Shown in pieces: positions 8,496 to 17,604 of a stretch of 64,000 nucleotides of DNA (positions within the stretch are counted from its first letter, which is position 1; every line of letters begins with the position of its first letter). Origin of the DNA: Bacteroidales bacterium. Its GTDB lineage: Bacteria > Bacteroidota > Bacteroidia > Bacteroidales > P3. Location of the stretch: contig JAFVBB010000004.1 of NCBI GenBank assembly GCA_017480225.1, positions 1-64,000 on the forward strand. Reading direction: 5' to 3'. The position numbers and the translations under genes are program-made. The notes under the pieces are model-generated. The model was not told the origin of the DNA. It made no database searches and saw only the letters and a program-made list of their open reading frames with translations.

Positions 8496-8696
8496 CTATT
8501 CGGCAACCTCCGCGGCCTCGCCGCTGGCAAAGACCTCCTCCACCGTGAAGCACGCGTCGTCATCAGCAACACCGTCGGCAAACGCCTCGACGGCGTCGCA
8601 GCCCGCCTCAACCGCGTCAACGGCAGGACGGTTGTTGTTGCAGGCCGCCGTCCCACACAGCGCAGCAGCGGCAAAAAGCAGTATTATTTTATTCAT
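8496..8696 (-). CDS. Small acidic lipoprotein
   Basis: A 66-residue predicted lipoprotein: MNKIILLFAAAALCGTAAC followed by NNN, with the lipidated Cys at residue 19, then an Ala/Glu/Asp/Val-rich tail (about 47 residues). An in-frame ATG at 8714 would add MTNSKR and is less likely. No family recognised. It is the first gene of the minus-strand run, 64 bases before the EamA transporter, and has its own promoter 43 bases upstream. Confidence 0.7.
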   Translation of the reverse strand: MNKIILLFAAAALCGTAACNNNRPAVDAVEAGCDAVEAFADGVADDDACFTVEEVFASGEAAEVAE

Positions 8697-8738
8697 CCTC
8701 TTACTGTTAGTCAATTACAAGGCATTTTTTTCGCGGTG

Positions 8739-8746
8739 CAAAAATA
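8739..8746 (-). promoter_or_regulatory. Promoter of the minus-strand run (lipoprotein to TatD)
   Basis: Minus-strand TATTTTTG followed by CACC fits the TAnnTTTG box. It lies 43 bases before the lipoprotein ATG. No other such box was seen between here and the TatD gene, so up to eleven genes may depend on it. Confidence 0.6.
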
Positions 8747-8820
8747 CAACCATTCCAGCCTCACGCCGACAAAAATAATCGAAACAATTGTTAAAACAGC
8801 ATCCTCGTCGCCACAAAACG

Positions 8821-8858
8821 GCAAGGCGTGGCGCGCCATGACAGCGCGCCACGCCTTG
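8821..8858 (-). terminator. Hairpin after rnfA
   Basis: A 15-base-pair perfect inverted repeat (GCAAGGCGTGGCGCG and its complement, 8-base loop) starts 22 bases after the rnfA stop. On the minus strand it is followed by CGTTTTGTGG, a weak T-run. It probably ends rnfA transcription. Confidence 0.7.
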
Positions 8859-8879
8859 CAACTTGCTTTCTGCCAATCC

Positions 8880-9470
8880 TTACGGCAGCGGAACCAGGCC
8901 GTTGAAGCCCATGAAAGCCATGGCCAGTATGCCGGCCGTCACCAGCGCTATGGGCACACCCTTCATGCCGCGCGGCGTGCCGGTGAGGTCAAGCTGCTCG
9001 CGGATGCCAGCGAAGAGGATGAGAGCCAGCGCGAAACCGATGGCGATAGAGGCCGAGTAGACCACGCTCTGCAGGAAGTCCATGTTCTTCTGGATGACCA
9101 GGATGGCCACACCGAGCACGGCGCAGTTGGTGGTAATCAGCGGCAGGAACACACCGAGAGCCTGGTAGAGCGACGGCGCAATCTTCTTCAGCACAATCTC
9201 TACCATCTGCACCAGACCTGCAATGACAAGAATGTAGGCTATTGTCTGTAGGTACTCAAGTCCCAGCGGACGCAGCACATAGGTCATAATCAGCCACGTG
9301 ACCATCGTGGCCAGCAGCATCACGAACAGCACGGCGCCGCTCATGCCAATCGACGACTTCACATCCTTGCTCACTCCCAGGAACGGGCAGATGCCGAGGA
9401 ACTGCGCCAACACGACGTTGTTGACCAGTATTGCCCCAATGATGAGGGCGGGTATAGTGATTCCTACCAT
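8880..9470 (-). CDS. rnfA: RnfA, subunit of the ion-translocating ferredoxin:NAD+ oxidoreductase
   Basis: A 196-residue inner-membrane protein with six transmembrane segments. The ILVNNVVLAQFLGICPFLGVS signature (two VNN/CPF motifs at the half-membrane helices) and the repeat at LITTNCAVLGVAIL distinguish RnfA/RsxA from NqrE. RnfA with RnfE forms the core holding an Fe-S centre between Cys residues. The ATG before VGITIPALIIG gives the family length; the frame extends upstream through a hairpin repeat but that is not coding. No rnfB, C, D, G or E lies beside it; in most Bacteroidales rnfA ends an rnfBCDGEA operon. Confidence 0.93.
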   Translation of the reverse strand: MVGITIPALIIGAILVNNVVLAQFLGICPFLGVSKDVKSSIGMSGAVLFVMLLATMVTWLIMTYVLRPLGLEYLQTIAYILVIAGLVQMVEIVLKKIAPSLYQALGVFLPLITTNCAVLGVAILVIQKNMDFLQSVVYSASIAIGFALALILFAGIREQLDLTGTPRGMKGVPIALVTAGILAMAFMGFNGLVPLP

Positions 9471-9502
9471 AGCGAAACAGTTTTTGTCCGTTAAACAGGC
9501 TG

Positions 9503-9510
9503 CAAAAGTA
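9503..9510 (-). promoter_or_regulatory. rnfA promoter -7 box
   Basis: Minus-strand TACTTTTG, 33 bases before the rnfA start, with TTTG-like sequence upstream. It shows rnfA is its own transcription unit. Confidence 0.6.
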
Positions 9511-9731
9511 CAAACATTTTCAAAACCGACCAAATTTATTTTGCAACAAACTGTAGCATAGAGGGCTGCCACCTGCGGCCAACAATGCGCCAAGTGCTGG
9601 CACTCACTGGTTTGGACGAGCCGGAACACCAAGCGTCCAAAATGGAGGCAGGCAGCCCCCGACCCCTTCAGACACCCTGCCGCAGCCCCCCGCGCAACCG
9701 CCGCGAAAACAGCATTGAGGCAGTACCAACA

Positions 9732-9834
9732 CCGTCTGTTCTTCGATTGTTCTCCGATTGTTCTTCGATTGTTCTTCGATTTGAAATCGAAGAACAATCG
9801 AAGAACAATCGGAGAACAATCGAAGAACAGACGG
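9732..9834. repeat. Long hairpin repeat, copy 2 (perfect arms)
   Basis: A perfect palindrome: 51-base arms around a single central G (loop region GATTTGAAATC). Each arm has the outer CCGTCT followed by four 11-base units in the order CTTC, CTCC, CTTC, CTTC. It lies in the 529-base divergent gap between rnfA and lepA. Outside the arms a looser extension (CAACA on the left, CCTTGACATGG on the right) resembles that of the other copies. Confidence 0.95.
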
Positions 9835-9974
9835 CCTTGACATGGACTTGACGCCGCCCGCCAACACCCAGCCGGGCGGCCTGCGGCGGCAGGGCGGCAG
9901 GGCTGGCCGCAACGCATAAACACCACAATCCCAGTCGGCAACAACTATTTTGCGGCGGTGTGGATTATTTTTTG

Positions 9975-9982
9975 TATCTTTG
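9975..9982 (+). promoter_or_regulatory. lepA promoter -7 box
   Basis: TATCTTTG followed by CACC, with TTTTG 22 bases upstream. It leaves a very short leader of about ten bases before the lepA ATG. Confidence 0.65.
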
Positions 9983-9999
9983 CACCTCAAATCACTGTG

Positions 10000-11775
10000 A
10001 TGGAAAAGACGAGAAATTTCTGCATAATAGCCCATATTGACCATGGCAAAAGCACCCTGGCCGACCGTCTGCTCGAGGTGACCAACACCGTGAGCCAACG
10101 CGAGATGCAGGACCAGGTGCTCGACGACATGGAGCTGGAGAAGGAGCGCGGCATCACCATCAAGAGCCACGCCATTCAGATGAACTACCGCGACTACACC
10201 CTCAACCTCATCGACACGCCCGGCCACGTTGACTTCAGCTATGAGGTGAGCCGCGCCATAGCAGCCTGCGAGGGGGCGCTGCTGGTGGTCGACGCCACGC
10301 AGGGCATACAGGCGCAGACCATATCGAACCTCTACCTGGCACTGGAGAACGACCTGGAGATCATCCCCGTGATGAACAAGATTGACCTCGACAGCGCCAT
10401 GCCCGAGGAGGTGGCCGACGAGATAGTGGACCTGCTGGGCTGCAGCCACGACGACATACTGCGCTGCTCGGCCAAGACGGGCATGGGAGTGCAGGAGGTG
10501 CTGGACGCCATCGTGGAGCGCATACCAGCCCCGAAAGGCGACCCGGACGCGCCGCTACAGGCGCTGGTGTTCGACTCGGTGTTCAACCCCTTCCGTGGCA
10601 TCATCAGCTACTTCCGCATAATGAACGGCACACTGCGCACCGGCGACCACGTGAAGTTCTTCAGCACAGGGCGCGAGTATGACGCCGACGAGATAGGGGT
10701 GCTGCGGCTCAACATGGAGCCCCGCAAGGAGCTGCGCGCAGGAAACGTGGGCTACATTATCAGCGGCATCAAGAGCTCGCGCGAGGTGCGCGTGGGCGAC
10801 ACCATCACCCACGTGGCCGCGCCGTGCGAGAAGCCCATCGAGGGCTTCGAGGCGGTGAAGCCGATGGTCTTCGCCGGGGTCTACCCCGTTGACACCGACG
10901 ACTACGAGGAGCTGCGTGCCTCACTCGAGAAACTGCAGCTCAACGACGCCAGCCTCACCTTCGAGCCCGAAAGCTCGCTGGCACTGGGCTTCGGCTTCCG
11001 CTGCGGCTTCCTGGGGCTGCTGCACATGGAGATAGTGCAGGAGAGGCTGACGCGCGAGTTCAACATGGACGTCATCACGACCGTGCCCAACGTGCAGTAC
11101 AAAGTGAAGCTCACCAACGGTACGGAGAAGGACGTGTACAACCCCTCGGGAATGCCCGAGCCGAACAACATCAGCGAGGTGTACGAACCCTACATCCACG
11201 CGCAGATCATCACCAAGGCCGACTTCATAGGGCCTGTGATAAAGCTTTGCATGGACAAGCGCGGACAGCTGAAGAACCAAAACTATCTGACAACCGACCG
11301 CATAGAGATCACATTCGACCTGCCGCTGGGCGAGGTGGTGTTCGACTTCTACGACAAGCTTAAGTCAATATCGAAAGGTTACGCCTCATTCGACTACTAC
11401 ATCAACGGCTACCAGCCGTCAAAACTGGTGAAACTGGAGATACTGCTCAACGGAGACCCGGTCGACGCACTGTCGACGCTGACCTACGTCGACAACGCCT
11501 ACCCCATCGGCCGCAAGATGTGCGAGAAGCTGAAAGACCTCATACCACGCCAGCAGTTCGACGTGGCCATACAGGCAGCCATAGGAAGCAAGATAATAGC
11601 CCGCGAGACGGTGCGCCAGGTGCGCAAGGACGTCACCGCCAAATGCTACGGTGGCGACATCACCCGAAAGCGCAAACTGCTTGAGAAACAAAAGGAAGGC
11701 AAGAAACGAATGAGGCAGGTGGGCAACGTGGAGGTGCCCCAAAGCGCTTTCCTCGCCGTACTGAAACTTGACTGA
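10000..11775 (+). CDS. lepA: Elongation factor 4 (LepA)
   Basis: A 591-residue ribosomal back-translocating GTPase that acts on stalled or mis-translocated ribosomes; cytosolic and membrane-associated. G1 is AHIDHGKST near residues 9-17, G3 is DTPGHVDF, G4 is MNKIDL. The LepA-specific C-terminal domain follows ([20 protein letters not shown] region). Length is typical. The ATG before [11 protein letters not shown] is chosen; the frame extends 14 codons upstream across the promoter. A lipoprotein gene follows after 23 bases. Confidence 0.98.
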   Translation: MEKTRNFCIIAHIDHGKSTLADRLLEVTNTVSQREMQDQVLDDMELEKERGITIKSHAIQMNYRDYTLNLIDTPGHVDFSYEVSRAIAACEGALLVVDATQGIQAQTISNLYLALENDLEIIPVMNKIDLDSAMPEEVADEIVDLLGCSHDDILRCSAKTGMGVQEVLDAIVERIPAPKGDPDAPLQALVFDSVFNPFRGIISYFRIMNGTLRTGDHVKFFSTGREYDADEIGVLRLNMEPRKELRAGNVGYIISGIKSSREVRVGDTITHVAAPCEKPIEGFEAVKPMVFAGVYPVDTDDYEELRASLEKLQLNDASLTFEPESSLALGFGFRCGFLGLLHMEIVQERLTREFNMDVITTVPNVQYKVKLTNGTEKDVYNPSGMPEPNNISEVYEPYIHAQIITKADFIGPVIKLCMDKRGQLKNQNYLTTDRIEITFDLPLGEVVFDFYDKLKSISKGYASFDYYINGYQPSKLVKLEILLNGDPVDALSTLTYVDNAYPIGRKMCEKLKDLIPRQQFDVAIQAAIGSKIIARETVRQVRKDVTAKCYGGDITRKRKLLEKQKEGKKRMRQVGNVEVPQSAFLAVLKLD

Positions 11776-11798
11776 AAATCACCAATAAAACAATACAA

Positions 11799-12335
11799 AT
11801 GACAAAAACAGCCAAACTGATGATGGCCGCCGCCGCGCTGATTTCGGCGCTGGCCCTGGCCTCGTGCAATGACGACCCGTCCGAAAACGGAGGCAAGACG
11901 CAGCAGACCATCGAGAACGACGGCACCTGCTATGCATTCGTCTACGGTGGCGAGCGCATTGCCGCACTCGACACGGTTGTGTACACCGTGGGTCGCGACG
12001 CGATGGAGAACGACTTCGCCGACATCACCTTCTTCATTGACAACCTGCGCGACGAGCCGATGCTTGCCACACAGCGTGTCGACATCCTGCAGGGACCCTC
12101 GAAGATGGGCGACAACGAGTACATCTGCGGTGGCGGCGAGTGCCCCTGGGACGGTCAGGCTTTCATGCTTGAGCCCGGAATTAACGAGAAGATGCCCCTC
12201 ACCTACGACCTGCACCCCAGCGTCATGGGCGACTACAACAGCGTGCTGATGCGCCTCGTGGTGGGCGACGCCAAGGACGGCGATGCCAAGACAATCGACC
12301 ACGCCACCATCATCTACCTGCGCATCAACAAGTAA
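11799..12335 (+). CDS. Uncharacterised lipoprotein
   Basis: A 178-residue predicted lipoprotein with signal peptide and lipobox LALASC, the lipidated Cys being followed by NDDP (acidic residues there favour surface or outer-membrane sorting in Bacteroidota). The mature part has a CGGGEC cluster and is rich in Asp. No family recognised. It follows lepA by 23 bases, so it is likely cotranscribed, and its stop overlaps the convergent flippase gene by 11 bases. Confidence 0.8.
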   Translation: MTKTAKLMMAAAALISALALASCNDDPSENGGKTQQTIENDGTCYAFVYGGERIAALDTVVYTVGRDAMENDFADITFFIDNLRDEPMLATQRVDILQGPSKMGDNEYICGGGECPWDGQAFMLEPGINEKMPLTYDLHPSVMGDYNSVLMRLVVGDAKDGDAKTIDHATIIYLRINK

Positions 12336-13581
12336 CCGTGCGCTCATACCTGCGCATTTGCCACAGGTACCACACCAGCAGGGATGCCGCCACAAGCATC
12401 CCTGCTGCTGCATACAGGCGTATGCCAAGAAGGAAACTGCCCGCGTGTATGCCTGCCGCTATGGCCGCCACCCGCAACGCAAGCATGGCAAGGTAGAAGA
12501 AGAACTCGGTGCGCTGGGTTGAGAACACGTTGCTCACAAACATCAGCGACGTGCTGCTCAAGGCAATATATACCCACGGCAGCAATGCCCTCACATAGAC
12601 ACCGCAGCCCGTCCAGCGTCCACCGAAGAAGAAGCCGAACAAAGGCTCGGCGGCAAACCATGCCAGCACGGCCACCGGCAAGGCCACAACATTGAGCTTG
12701 AGCAAGAACGACTTGATGATGGGGGCAATACTCTCATGACGGCGCACCCCCTCGGCGGTGCGCGCATAGAGAACCTGCTCGAAGGCACCGTTGAGGATGT
12801 TTACCGGGCGGAAGGTGAAGGTCAGCGCCAGGCTGAACAGGCCTACCTCGGCTTGGTCGAACCACACCGCCAGCCACAGGAACGGCAGGTTGCCCGAAAA
12901 GGCGTTGACAAAGTCCTTGGTCGCCACAAAAAGCGGGAAACGGCGATGCTCCTTTGCAGCCGCCAGGCGCTCGCCCCGGGTGGTGGCCGGCATGGAGAGG
13001 CTTTTAAGCCGCAGCCTGTAGCACAGGTTGGCCACCGCCCTTCCTGCCACAGTGCCCACAGGCAGGCCTGACTGGAGCAGACCAATCAGCCCCAAAGCCA
13101 CCTTAATCAGCGCCGCCGAGGCGCTGTTCACCGTCTCGCTCAAGGCCATGGTGCGGTAGCGGTGGGCACGGTTGAAAAGGAAACTGTAAACGCGTGAGGT
13201 ACCACAAAAGAAGACCATCGGCGGTATGAGTGTGACCATCCATCCCAAGCGCGAAAGTTTGCCCGGCAGGCCGCCGAGCATCCACAGCAGCAACGCCACA
13301 CCGAGAAGCAATGCCGACACGACTGCATTCATCCGCAGCGCAAACCGCGACACCGCTGCCGCCTCGGCATCACTGCGAGCAGTCACCGCCGCCAGCTCGT
13401 ATTTGCCGGTGCTGAAAATAATGAGCACCTCAATGTACGAGTAGAAGATGGCAAAAAGGCCAAAATCGTCGGGCGAATAGATGCGCGTCAGCACGAAATA
13501 GGCAGCCAGTCCAATGGTTTGCGCCAGCACATTGCCACCGGCCAAAGTCCCCATCTCACGCATTATTGGCGAAAGCCTCAT
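12325..13581 (-). CDS. Polysaccharide/oligosaccharide flippase (Wzx-like)
   Basis: A 418-residue polytopic inner-membrane protein with about 12 hydrophobic segments. The N-terminus GNVLAQTIGLAAYFVLTRIYSPDDFG is the signature of the MATE/MVF polysaccharide biosynthesis flippases that move lipid-linked sugar repeat units. No glycosyltransferases lie beside it, so this is an isolated member. Start ATG overlaps the upstream membrane-protein gene by 4 bases. Confidence 0.9.
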   Translation of the reverse strand: MRLSPIMREMGTLAGGNVLAQTIGLAAYFVLTRIYSPDDFGLFAIFYSYIEVLIIFSTGKYELAAVTARSDAEAAAVSRFALRMNAVVSALLLGVALLLWMLGGLPGKLSRLGWMVTLIPPMVFFCGTSRVYSFLFNRAHRYRTMALSETVNSASAALIKVALGLIGLLQSGLPVGTVAGRAVANLCYRLRLKSLSMPATTRGERLAAAKEHRRFPLFVATKDFVNAFSGNLPFLWLAVWFDQAEVGLFSLALTFTFRPVNILNGAFEQVLYARTAEGVRRHESIAPIIKSFLLKLNVVALPVAVLAWFAAEPLFGFFFGGRWTGCGVYVRALLPWVYIALSSTSLMFVSNVFSTQRTEFFFYLAMLALRVAAIAAGIHAGSFLLGIRLYAAAGMLVAASLLVWYLWQMRRYERTVTC

Positions 13582-15548
13582 AGCTCACCCCAGTATTTGC
13601 GCAACCCCCATTCCGCAGCCAACAACAGCACAATCAGGGCGAACACCCACGGCAGCGAGGCCATGGAGGTGAATCGGTGGCGCGTATAGATGACCTGACG
13701 CACCTCGGAAAGCCTGGCAGACAGGCTGTCCACAGTCGATGGGCGGAACAATCCCCCGCCGCTGCCTTCAGCCAACGTCGCCAGCAAACGGTGGTCGGCG
13801 GTCATGTCGCGAGTCTCGACACTTGCGTTCTCCACGGCAAACACACCGTTGCACTCATCGCCCCCAGTCGTTGCTTTCCACCGGTACACACCCTCGGGCA
13901 TAGGCGGCAACCGCAGCGTATAGGTGTCGCTGCCAGGGGAGAACAGGTATTCGGAGCTGCCGTCGGGGCCTGTAAGCTCAAGCATTACATCGGCTGTGCA
14001 ATCGGGTTCAAACGACTCGTTATAGTGCACAGCCCGCAGCTCAATCGGCTCACCAGCCATGTAACTGCGCCGTGCGTCGACCTGCAAACGCCCGCCCCTT
14101 TCGGCCAATGTGCAGAAGCGCACAAGCCGGTTAATCAGTCTGTCCACCGCTCCGGTCTGCCCGTTCTGTGCATACTCGGCCAGCCTCCATCGCCACAGCC
14201 CCTCGCCCCATATCACAGCGTGACGCGTCGCACCAGCTGCAGTGGCGCAGACCAGCGGTTGACGGGAGTCGACCGTACCGATGCGCGCAGTGAACAGGGT
14301 CTGCACGCCTGCCGACACGCGCGGCGAGGCAAAAGGCGCATCAAGCGGGGGCAACGACTCTATGGTCTGCATGTCGGCCTCATCGTACGAAAAAAGGGAG
14401 AATCCACCAGCCGCCACGGCAGCATGTTGTTCTGTAGCCGTGTGGTTCTGCCGTAGCTCCAGGCCTGTGCGCAAGTCGCTAAAACGGCGCAGGTCAGTGC
14501 GCAGGCCTACAATATGCAGCGTGGGCATATTATCAATACCACCCAGCGAGGGGTGGGTCGGAGAAGGCAGATTGTGCGTGACGGCGACCTTAACGTCGTC
14601 GAGCCGTGCGGTGGATAGTTCGGAAGCTGGTATGTAGCGCACCTCATAGTCGGGTGACGATGCGAGCGCTAACCGTATGGCAGCCACGTCGGGGTGGGGC
14701 GCGTCGGCCACTACAGCCACCACCGCCCTGGTGTCAACCACATCCACATAAAAGGAAATCTCGTTGTTGTCGTCGCGCCACTCACCATCCACCGGCCTCA
14801 ACGACACAGTGTAGCGGTGCAATCCCTCGCGGTCGGCTGGCAGCATCAGTGTCATCGTCCGGGCTCCGTCGTCCAAAACCACACGCTCCGATAAGCCACA
14901 GTCTGTGCCATCACACCGTGCCGTAAGAGCAGAGGCCTTGCCCGCCAACCCATTGGCGGCGACAGAAAGTTCCACCGCAAAGCGAGTTCCGCGCGTAGCC
15001 ACACGGCCTGTATGCAGGTCAGCCAACCATGCGTCGCGCTGTCTGGCAGTGTCGCCCAAAGCCACACAATGCACCGTGGCAGCCATCCTTTGAGCCTCTG
15101 CCAACGGACTGACCCCCCTGTTGTGCACTCCATCGGACGCAAGCACAATAACATCGGCATCAAGCCTCGACGCCTCAGACAAAGCCGAGCCAATGTCTGT
15201 GGAAAGGCTGTCTCCAAAATAGAAACGGATGATGTCGAAACGACCGGACAGAGCGGATGCCAGACCATCGAGTGAAAACGACGAGTCAGCGCTGCTTGCC
15301 ACCGACAACGACCTGTCCTCGGCCAGCAACAGGCGTGGCCGCTGGCTTTCATGCACCGTGCGGCGCACCACTACGCCTTGCAACAGCCATACAATGACTG
15401 CTACAGCCAATGCACGGACTGCGGCCAGAACAACCCTCTGCCATCGCAAAAGCCGCCCAGAGCCCCTCCAATAGAGCCCCAACGCAGCGGCCACTCCCGC
15501 CGCAATCGACAGCAGCAACCACCACCAAGAACTGTCTGTCAACATCAT
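13578..15548 (-). CDS. Large membrane protein with von Willebrand A-like fold
   Basis: A 656-residue protein with two N-terminal membrane segments (about residues 7-25 and 40-60) and one near the C-terminus (SLPWVFALIVLLLAAEWG). The region after the second segment (RPRLLLAEDRSLSV, DADVIVLASDGVHNRG) resembles a VWA-like sandwich with the SDG strand, but the full DxSxS metal motif is altered (AEDRSLS). Bacteroidota encode similar BatA-like proteins of unknown role. The large central part is probably periplasmic. It precedes the flippase with 4 bases of overlap. Confidence 0.75.
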   Translation of the reverse strand: MMLTDSSWWWLLLSIAAGVAAALGLYWRGSGRLLRWQRVVLAAVRALAVAVIVWLLQGVVVRRTVHESQRPRLLLAEDRSLSVASSADSSFSLDGLASALSGRFDIIRFYFGDSLSTDIGSALSEASRLDADVIVLASDGVHNRGVSPLAEAQRMAATVHCVALGDTARQRDAWLADLHTGRVATRGTRFAVELSVAANGLAGKASALTARCDGTDCGLSERVVLDDGARTMTLMLPADREGLHRYTVSLRPVDGEWRDDNNEISFYVDVVDTRAVVAVVADAPHPDVAAIRLALASSPDYEVRYIPASELSTARLDDVKVAVTHNLPSPTHPSLGGIDNMPTLHIVGLRTDLRRFSDLRTGLELRQNHTATEQHAAVAAGGFSLFSYDEADMQTIESLPPLDAPFASPRVSAGVQTLFTARIGTVDSRQPLVCATAAGATRHAVIWGEGLWRWRLAEYAQNGQTGAVDRLINRLVRFCTLAERGGRLQVDARRSYMAGEPIELRAVHYNESFEPDCTADVMLELTGPDGSSEYLFSPGSDTYTLRLPPMPEGVYRWKATTGGDECNGVFAVENASVETRDMTADHRLLATLAEGSGGGLFRPSTVDSLSARLSEVRQVIYTRHRFTSMASLPWVFALIVLLLAAEWGLRKYWGEL

Positions 15549-15579
15549 AGCCTATACCACATACTTTGCAACACGACTG

Positions 15580-15587
15580 CAAATTTA
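15580..15587 (-). promoter_or_regulatory. Promoter of the membrane protein / flippase pair
   Basis: Minus-strand TAAATTTG followed by CAGT, 32 bases before the start of the 656-residue protein. Confidence 0.6.
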
Positions 15588-15679
15588 CATAAAATTCCCG
15601 AACCTCACCAACCGGCGCACGAATTTATGGCCGCAGAATCGTGCAATATTCCCGGCACAGGCTGCGTTGTACGCGCGAA

Positions 15680-16108
15680 ATGCTAATTGTACACCAACGA
15701 CGCCGTATCCTTGAGCCAAAGCTGCCGCTCGCCGTCTACATCGACGACATGCTGTGCGGTTTTTTGCGCGACGGTGCCCTTCAAGTGGACGCTCCGCCAG
15801 CGACCTACCGGCTGCGCGTGCAGTTTGGAGGGAGAGTTCCCTTGGGACGCACAGGCCGCAGCATGGATCTTTCTCTTTCGGGAAGCGCGGAGGTGACCGT
15901 GCGCCATGGTGGCGACACCACGGTGACCATACACGACCGCGAGCTGATATGGAATATACTGTTCGACATCGACCTACTGCTGTGGATTGCCTCGCTATTC
16001 TTCACCCTGCCAAGGCTGTACAAGATACTGTCCGACCTCTTCTTCGCCGTATGGCTGGTGAGGCTGGTTGCAATACGGCACCGCTACTTCCGCATTGAAA
16101 CAAAATAA
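15680..16108 (+). CDS. Small membrane protein of unknown function
   Basis: A 142-residue protein. Residues 1-80 look like a short beta-rich domain (KLPLAVYIDDMLCGFL; VTVRHGGDTTVTI), and residues 88-125 hold one or two hydrophobic helices (ILFDIDLLLWIASLFFTLP; LSDLFFAVWLVRLVAI). No family recognised. The ATG at 15680 gives a compact protein; an earlier in-frame ATG at 15641 adds 13 residues. A bidirectional terminator follows directly. Confidence 0.6.
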   Translation: MLIVHQRRRILEPKLPLAVYIDDMLCGFLRDGALQVDAPPATYRLRVQFGGRVPLGRTGRSMDLSLSGSAEVTVRHGGDTTVTIHDRELIWNILFDIDLLLWIASLFFTLPRLYKILSDLFFAVWLVRLVAIRHRYFRIETK

Positions 16109-16150
16109 GGCAAGGCGGCTCCCAATGCACAGGAGCCGCCTTGCCTTTCT
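16109..16150. terminator. Bidirectional terminator
   Basis: Inverted repeat GGCAAGGCGGCTCC / GGAGCCGCCTTGCC with a 9-base loop (16109-16145), starting at the stop of the plus-strand gene and followed by TTTCT. It lies 20 bases past the stop of the convergent PAS gene and can serve both. Confidence 0.8.
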
Positions 16151-16165
16151 CGTTCCCCGGCCGGG

Positions 16166-16525
16166 CTACTGCTTCGGCTGGCGCACGTAGTGCGGCATGT
16201 CGAAGGGTATCTCCAGCGAGTACTCAACCAGCCCGCCAAAGCTGCCGTCGGCCTGCTTCCACGGGGTCTGGTAAATCAGCTTCTTCACCTTGCTGCCATC
16301 GGCCAGCGTCTTCTCTATCGAATAGATGTTTGCCTCCTCATGCTCAAGCATGTGCAACAACTTGGTGCGTGCCGGCTCGGGGTGGCAGTCTATCAGGTTG
16401 CGCCCCACTATCTTGTGGCCGTGGCTGTTGACGTCGGCAGAATGCTGGTTCATGTCGAGAATGTTGCCGTCGCGGTCGCACACAGTGATGGCTATGGTGT
16501 CGAGTCCCTCAAAGTACTGATCCAT
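16166..16525 (-). CDS. Single PAS-domain protein
   Basis: A 119-residue protein consisting of one PAS fold: GLDTIAITVCDRDGNILDMNQ opens it, and LIYQTPWKQADGSFGGLVEYSLEIP closes it. There is no kinase, cyclase or DNA-binding part. The sequence resembles the PAS end of DUF438 proteins, which may sense redox or small ligands. It lies 15 bases downstream of ptb and is presumably cotranscribed, so a regulatory link to acyl-CoA/phosphate metabolism is possible. Confidence 0.85.
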   Translation of the reverse strand: MDQYFEGLDTIAITVCDRDGNILDMNQHSADVNSHGHKIVGRNLIDCHPEPARTKLLHMLEHEEANIYSIEKTLADGSKVKKLIYQTPWKQADGSFGGLVEYSLEIPFDMPHYVRQPKQ

Positions 16526-16540
16526 AACTCCGCGTTTCTA

Positions 16541-17449
16541 TTATCTGCACTGCAGGGCTGCCAGGGCGATGCTGTAAAGCTTGGTCTGGGCGGTGTCGCC
16601 ACGGCTGGTAAGCACGCAGGGCACACGCGCACCCATGACCATGCAGGCCAGTTCCGCGCCGGCGAGCTTGGTGCAAGCCTTGTAGAAGATGTTGCCGCTC
16701 TCGATGTTCGGGAAGAGCAGGCAGTCGGCGTCGCCTGCCACCTCCGACGTGAGCTTCTTGGTTTTTGCGCTCTCAAGGTCGATGGCGCAGTCGAGGCTCA
16801 AAGGCCCGTCGACTATGGCTCCGGGAATCTGCCCGCGCTGGCTCATCATGCCCAGCCAGGCGCCCTCGGCGCAGGCAGGCATGGCCACGCTCACCTGCTC
16901 GGTGGCAGCAAGCACAGCCACCTTGGGCATGGGGTTCTCCAGACTTTTGGCCACCTGTATGAGGTAGTTCATGATGGTCTGCTTCTGCTTGAAGTCGGGG
17001 GCCGGAATGATGGCCATGTCCGAACACACGAGCAGCTTGTGGTAGGCGGGCACCTGCATCACAGCCATGTGGGTCAGCGTGGGGCTCTTGGTGGCGGGCA
17101 TAAGGCCGCGTTCCTTGTTGAGGATGGCGCGCATATACTTGTCGGTCGAGAGCAGTCCCTTCATAAGGAAGTCGCCCTTGCCCTCGTTGATGAGCGTCAC
17201 TGCCAGCGCGCCGGCCTTGGTGTCCACAGCCTCCTGCACCAGGTCGAACTTCGCCACGTCGATGCCCTCTTCGGCGCAGACGCGCTTTATTGTCTCGATG
17301 TCGCCCACCAGCGTGGCGTCCACAATGCCGCGGTCCACAGCCGCGCTCACAGCGCCGATGGTGTGGCTGTCGTTGGCATAGGCGGCGACCAGGCGCTTCT
17401 TACCCTTGGATTTGACCAGCTCAAGGAGCTCTTCGAGTTTTGTAACCAT
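16541..17449 (-). CDS. ptb: Phosphate butyryltransferase-like enzyme
   Basis: A 302-residue member of the phosphate acetyl/butyryltransferase family, converting acyl-CoA and phosphate to acyl phosphate. Motifs include RLVAAYANDSHTIGAV near the N-terminus, PGAIVDGPLSLDCAI and the C-terminal ARVPCVLTSRGDTAQTKLYSIALA. The ATG before VTKLEELLELVKSKGKKR is chosen; upstream codons are non-coding. In butyrate producers it pairs with butyrate kinase (buk), which is not in this window; a PAS gene follows instead. Confidence 0.9.
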   Translation of the reverse strand: MVTKLEELLELVKSKGKKRLVAAYANDSHTIGAVSAAVDRGIVDATLVGDIETIKRVCAEEGIDVAKFDLVQEAVDTKAGALAVTLINEGKGDFLMKGLLSTDKYMRAILNKERGLMPATKSPTLTHMAVMQVPAYHKLLVCSDMAIIPAPDFKQKQTIMNYLIQVAKSLENPMPKVAVLAATEQVSVAMPACAEGAWLGMMSQRGQIPGAIVDGPLSLDCAIDLESAKTKKLTSEVAGDADCLLFPNIESGNIFYKACTKLAGAELACMVMGARVPCVLTSRGDTAQTKLYSIALAALQCR

Positions 17450-17497
17450 ATTGATACAGTGTTTGTTGTTGTGTTTGAAATTATCTAATCGGGTTTG

Positions 17498-17505
17498 CAA
17501 ATATA
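17498..17505 (-). promoter_or_regulatory. ptb promoter -7 box
   Basis: Minus-strand TATATTTG followed by CAAACC, 48 bases before the ptb start. Confidence 0.55.
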
Positions 17506-17563
17506 ACTCTTTTTTCTCATTCGCGGCCAAACATTTTGCCATTGGCAGGCACCGCACGTGTGC

Positions 17564-17596
17564 AAAAAGGCTCCTTCCCCTTGCGGGGAAAGAGCC
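17564..17596 (-). terminator. Terminator after the smalltalk gene
   Basis: Minus-strand GGCTCTTTCCCC / GGGGAAGGAGCC with loop GCAA, followed by TTTTTGC. It begins 8 bases past the stop of the 43-residue gene. Confidence 0.85.
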
Positions 17597-17604
17597 CTGT
17601 CCGG

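Noticed and set aside
8880-9944. A 354-residue extended rnfA frame
   Set aside because: The extra N-terminal part crosses the promoter and hairpin copy 2; the family length is met by the ATG at 9470.
12325-12335. Possible frameshift where lipoprotein and flippase genes overlap
   Set aside because: Both genes are intact and convergent; the 11-base overlap is a normal tail-to-tail arrangement.
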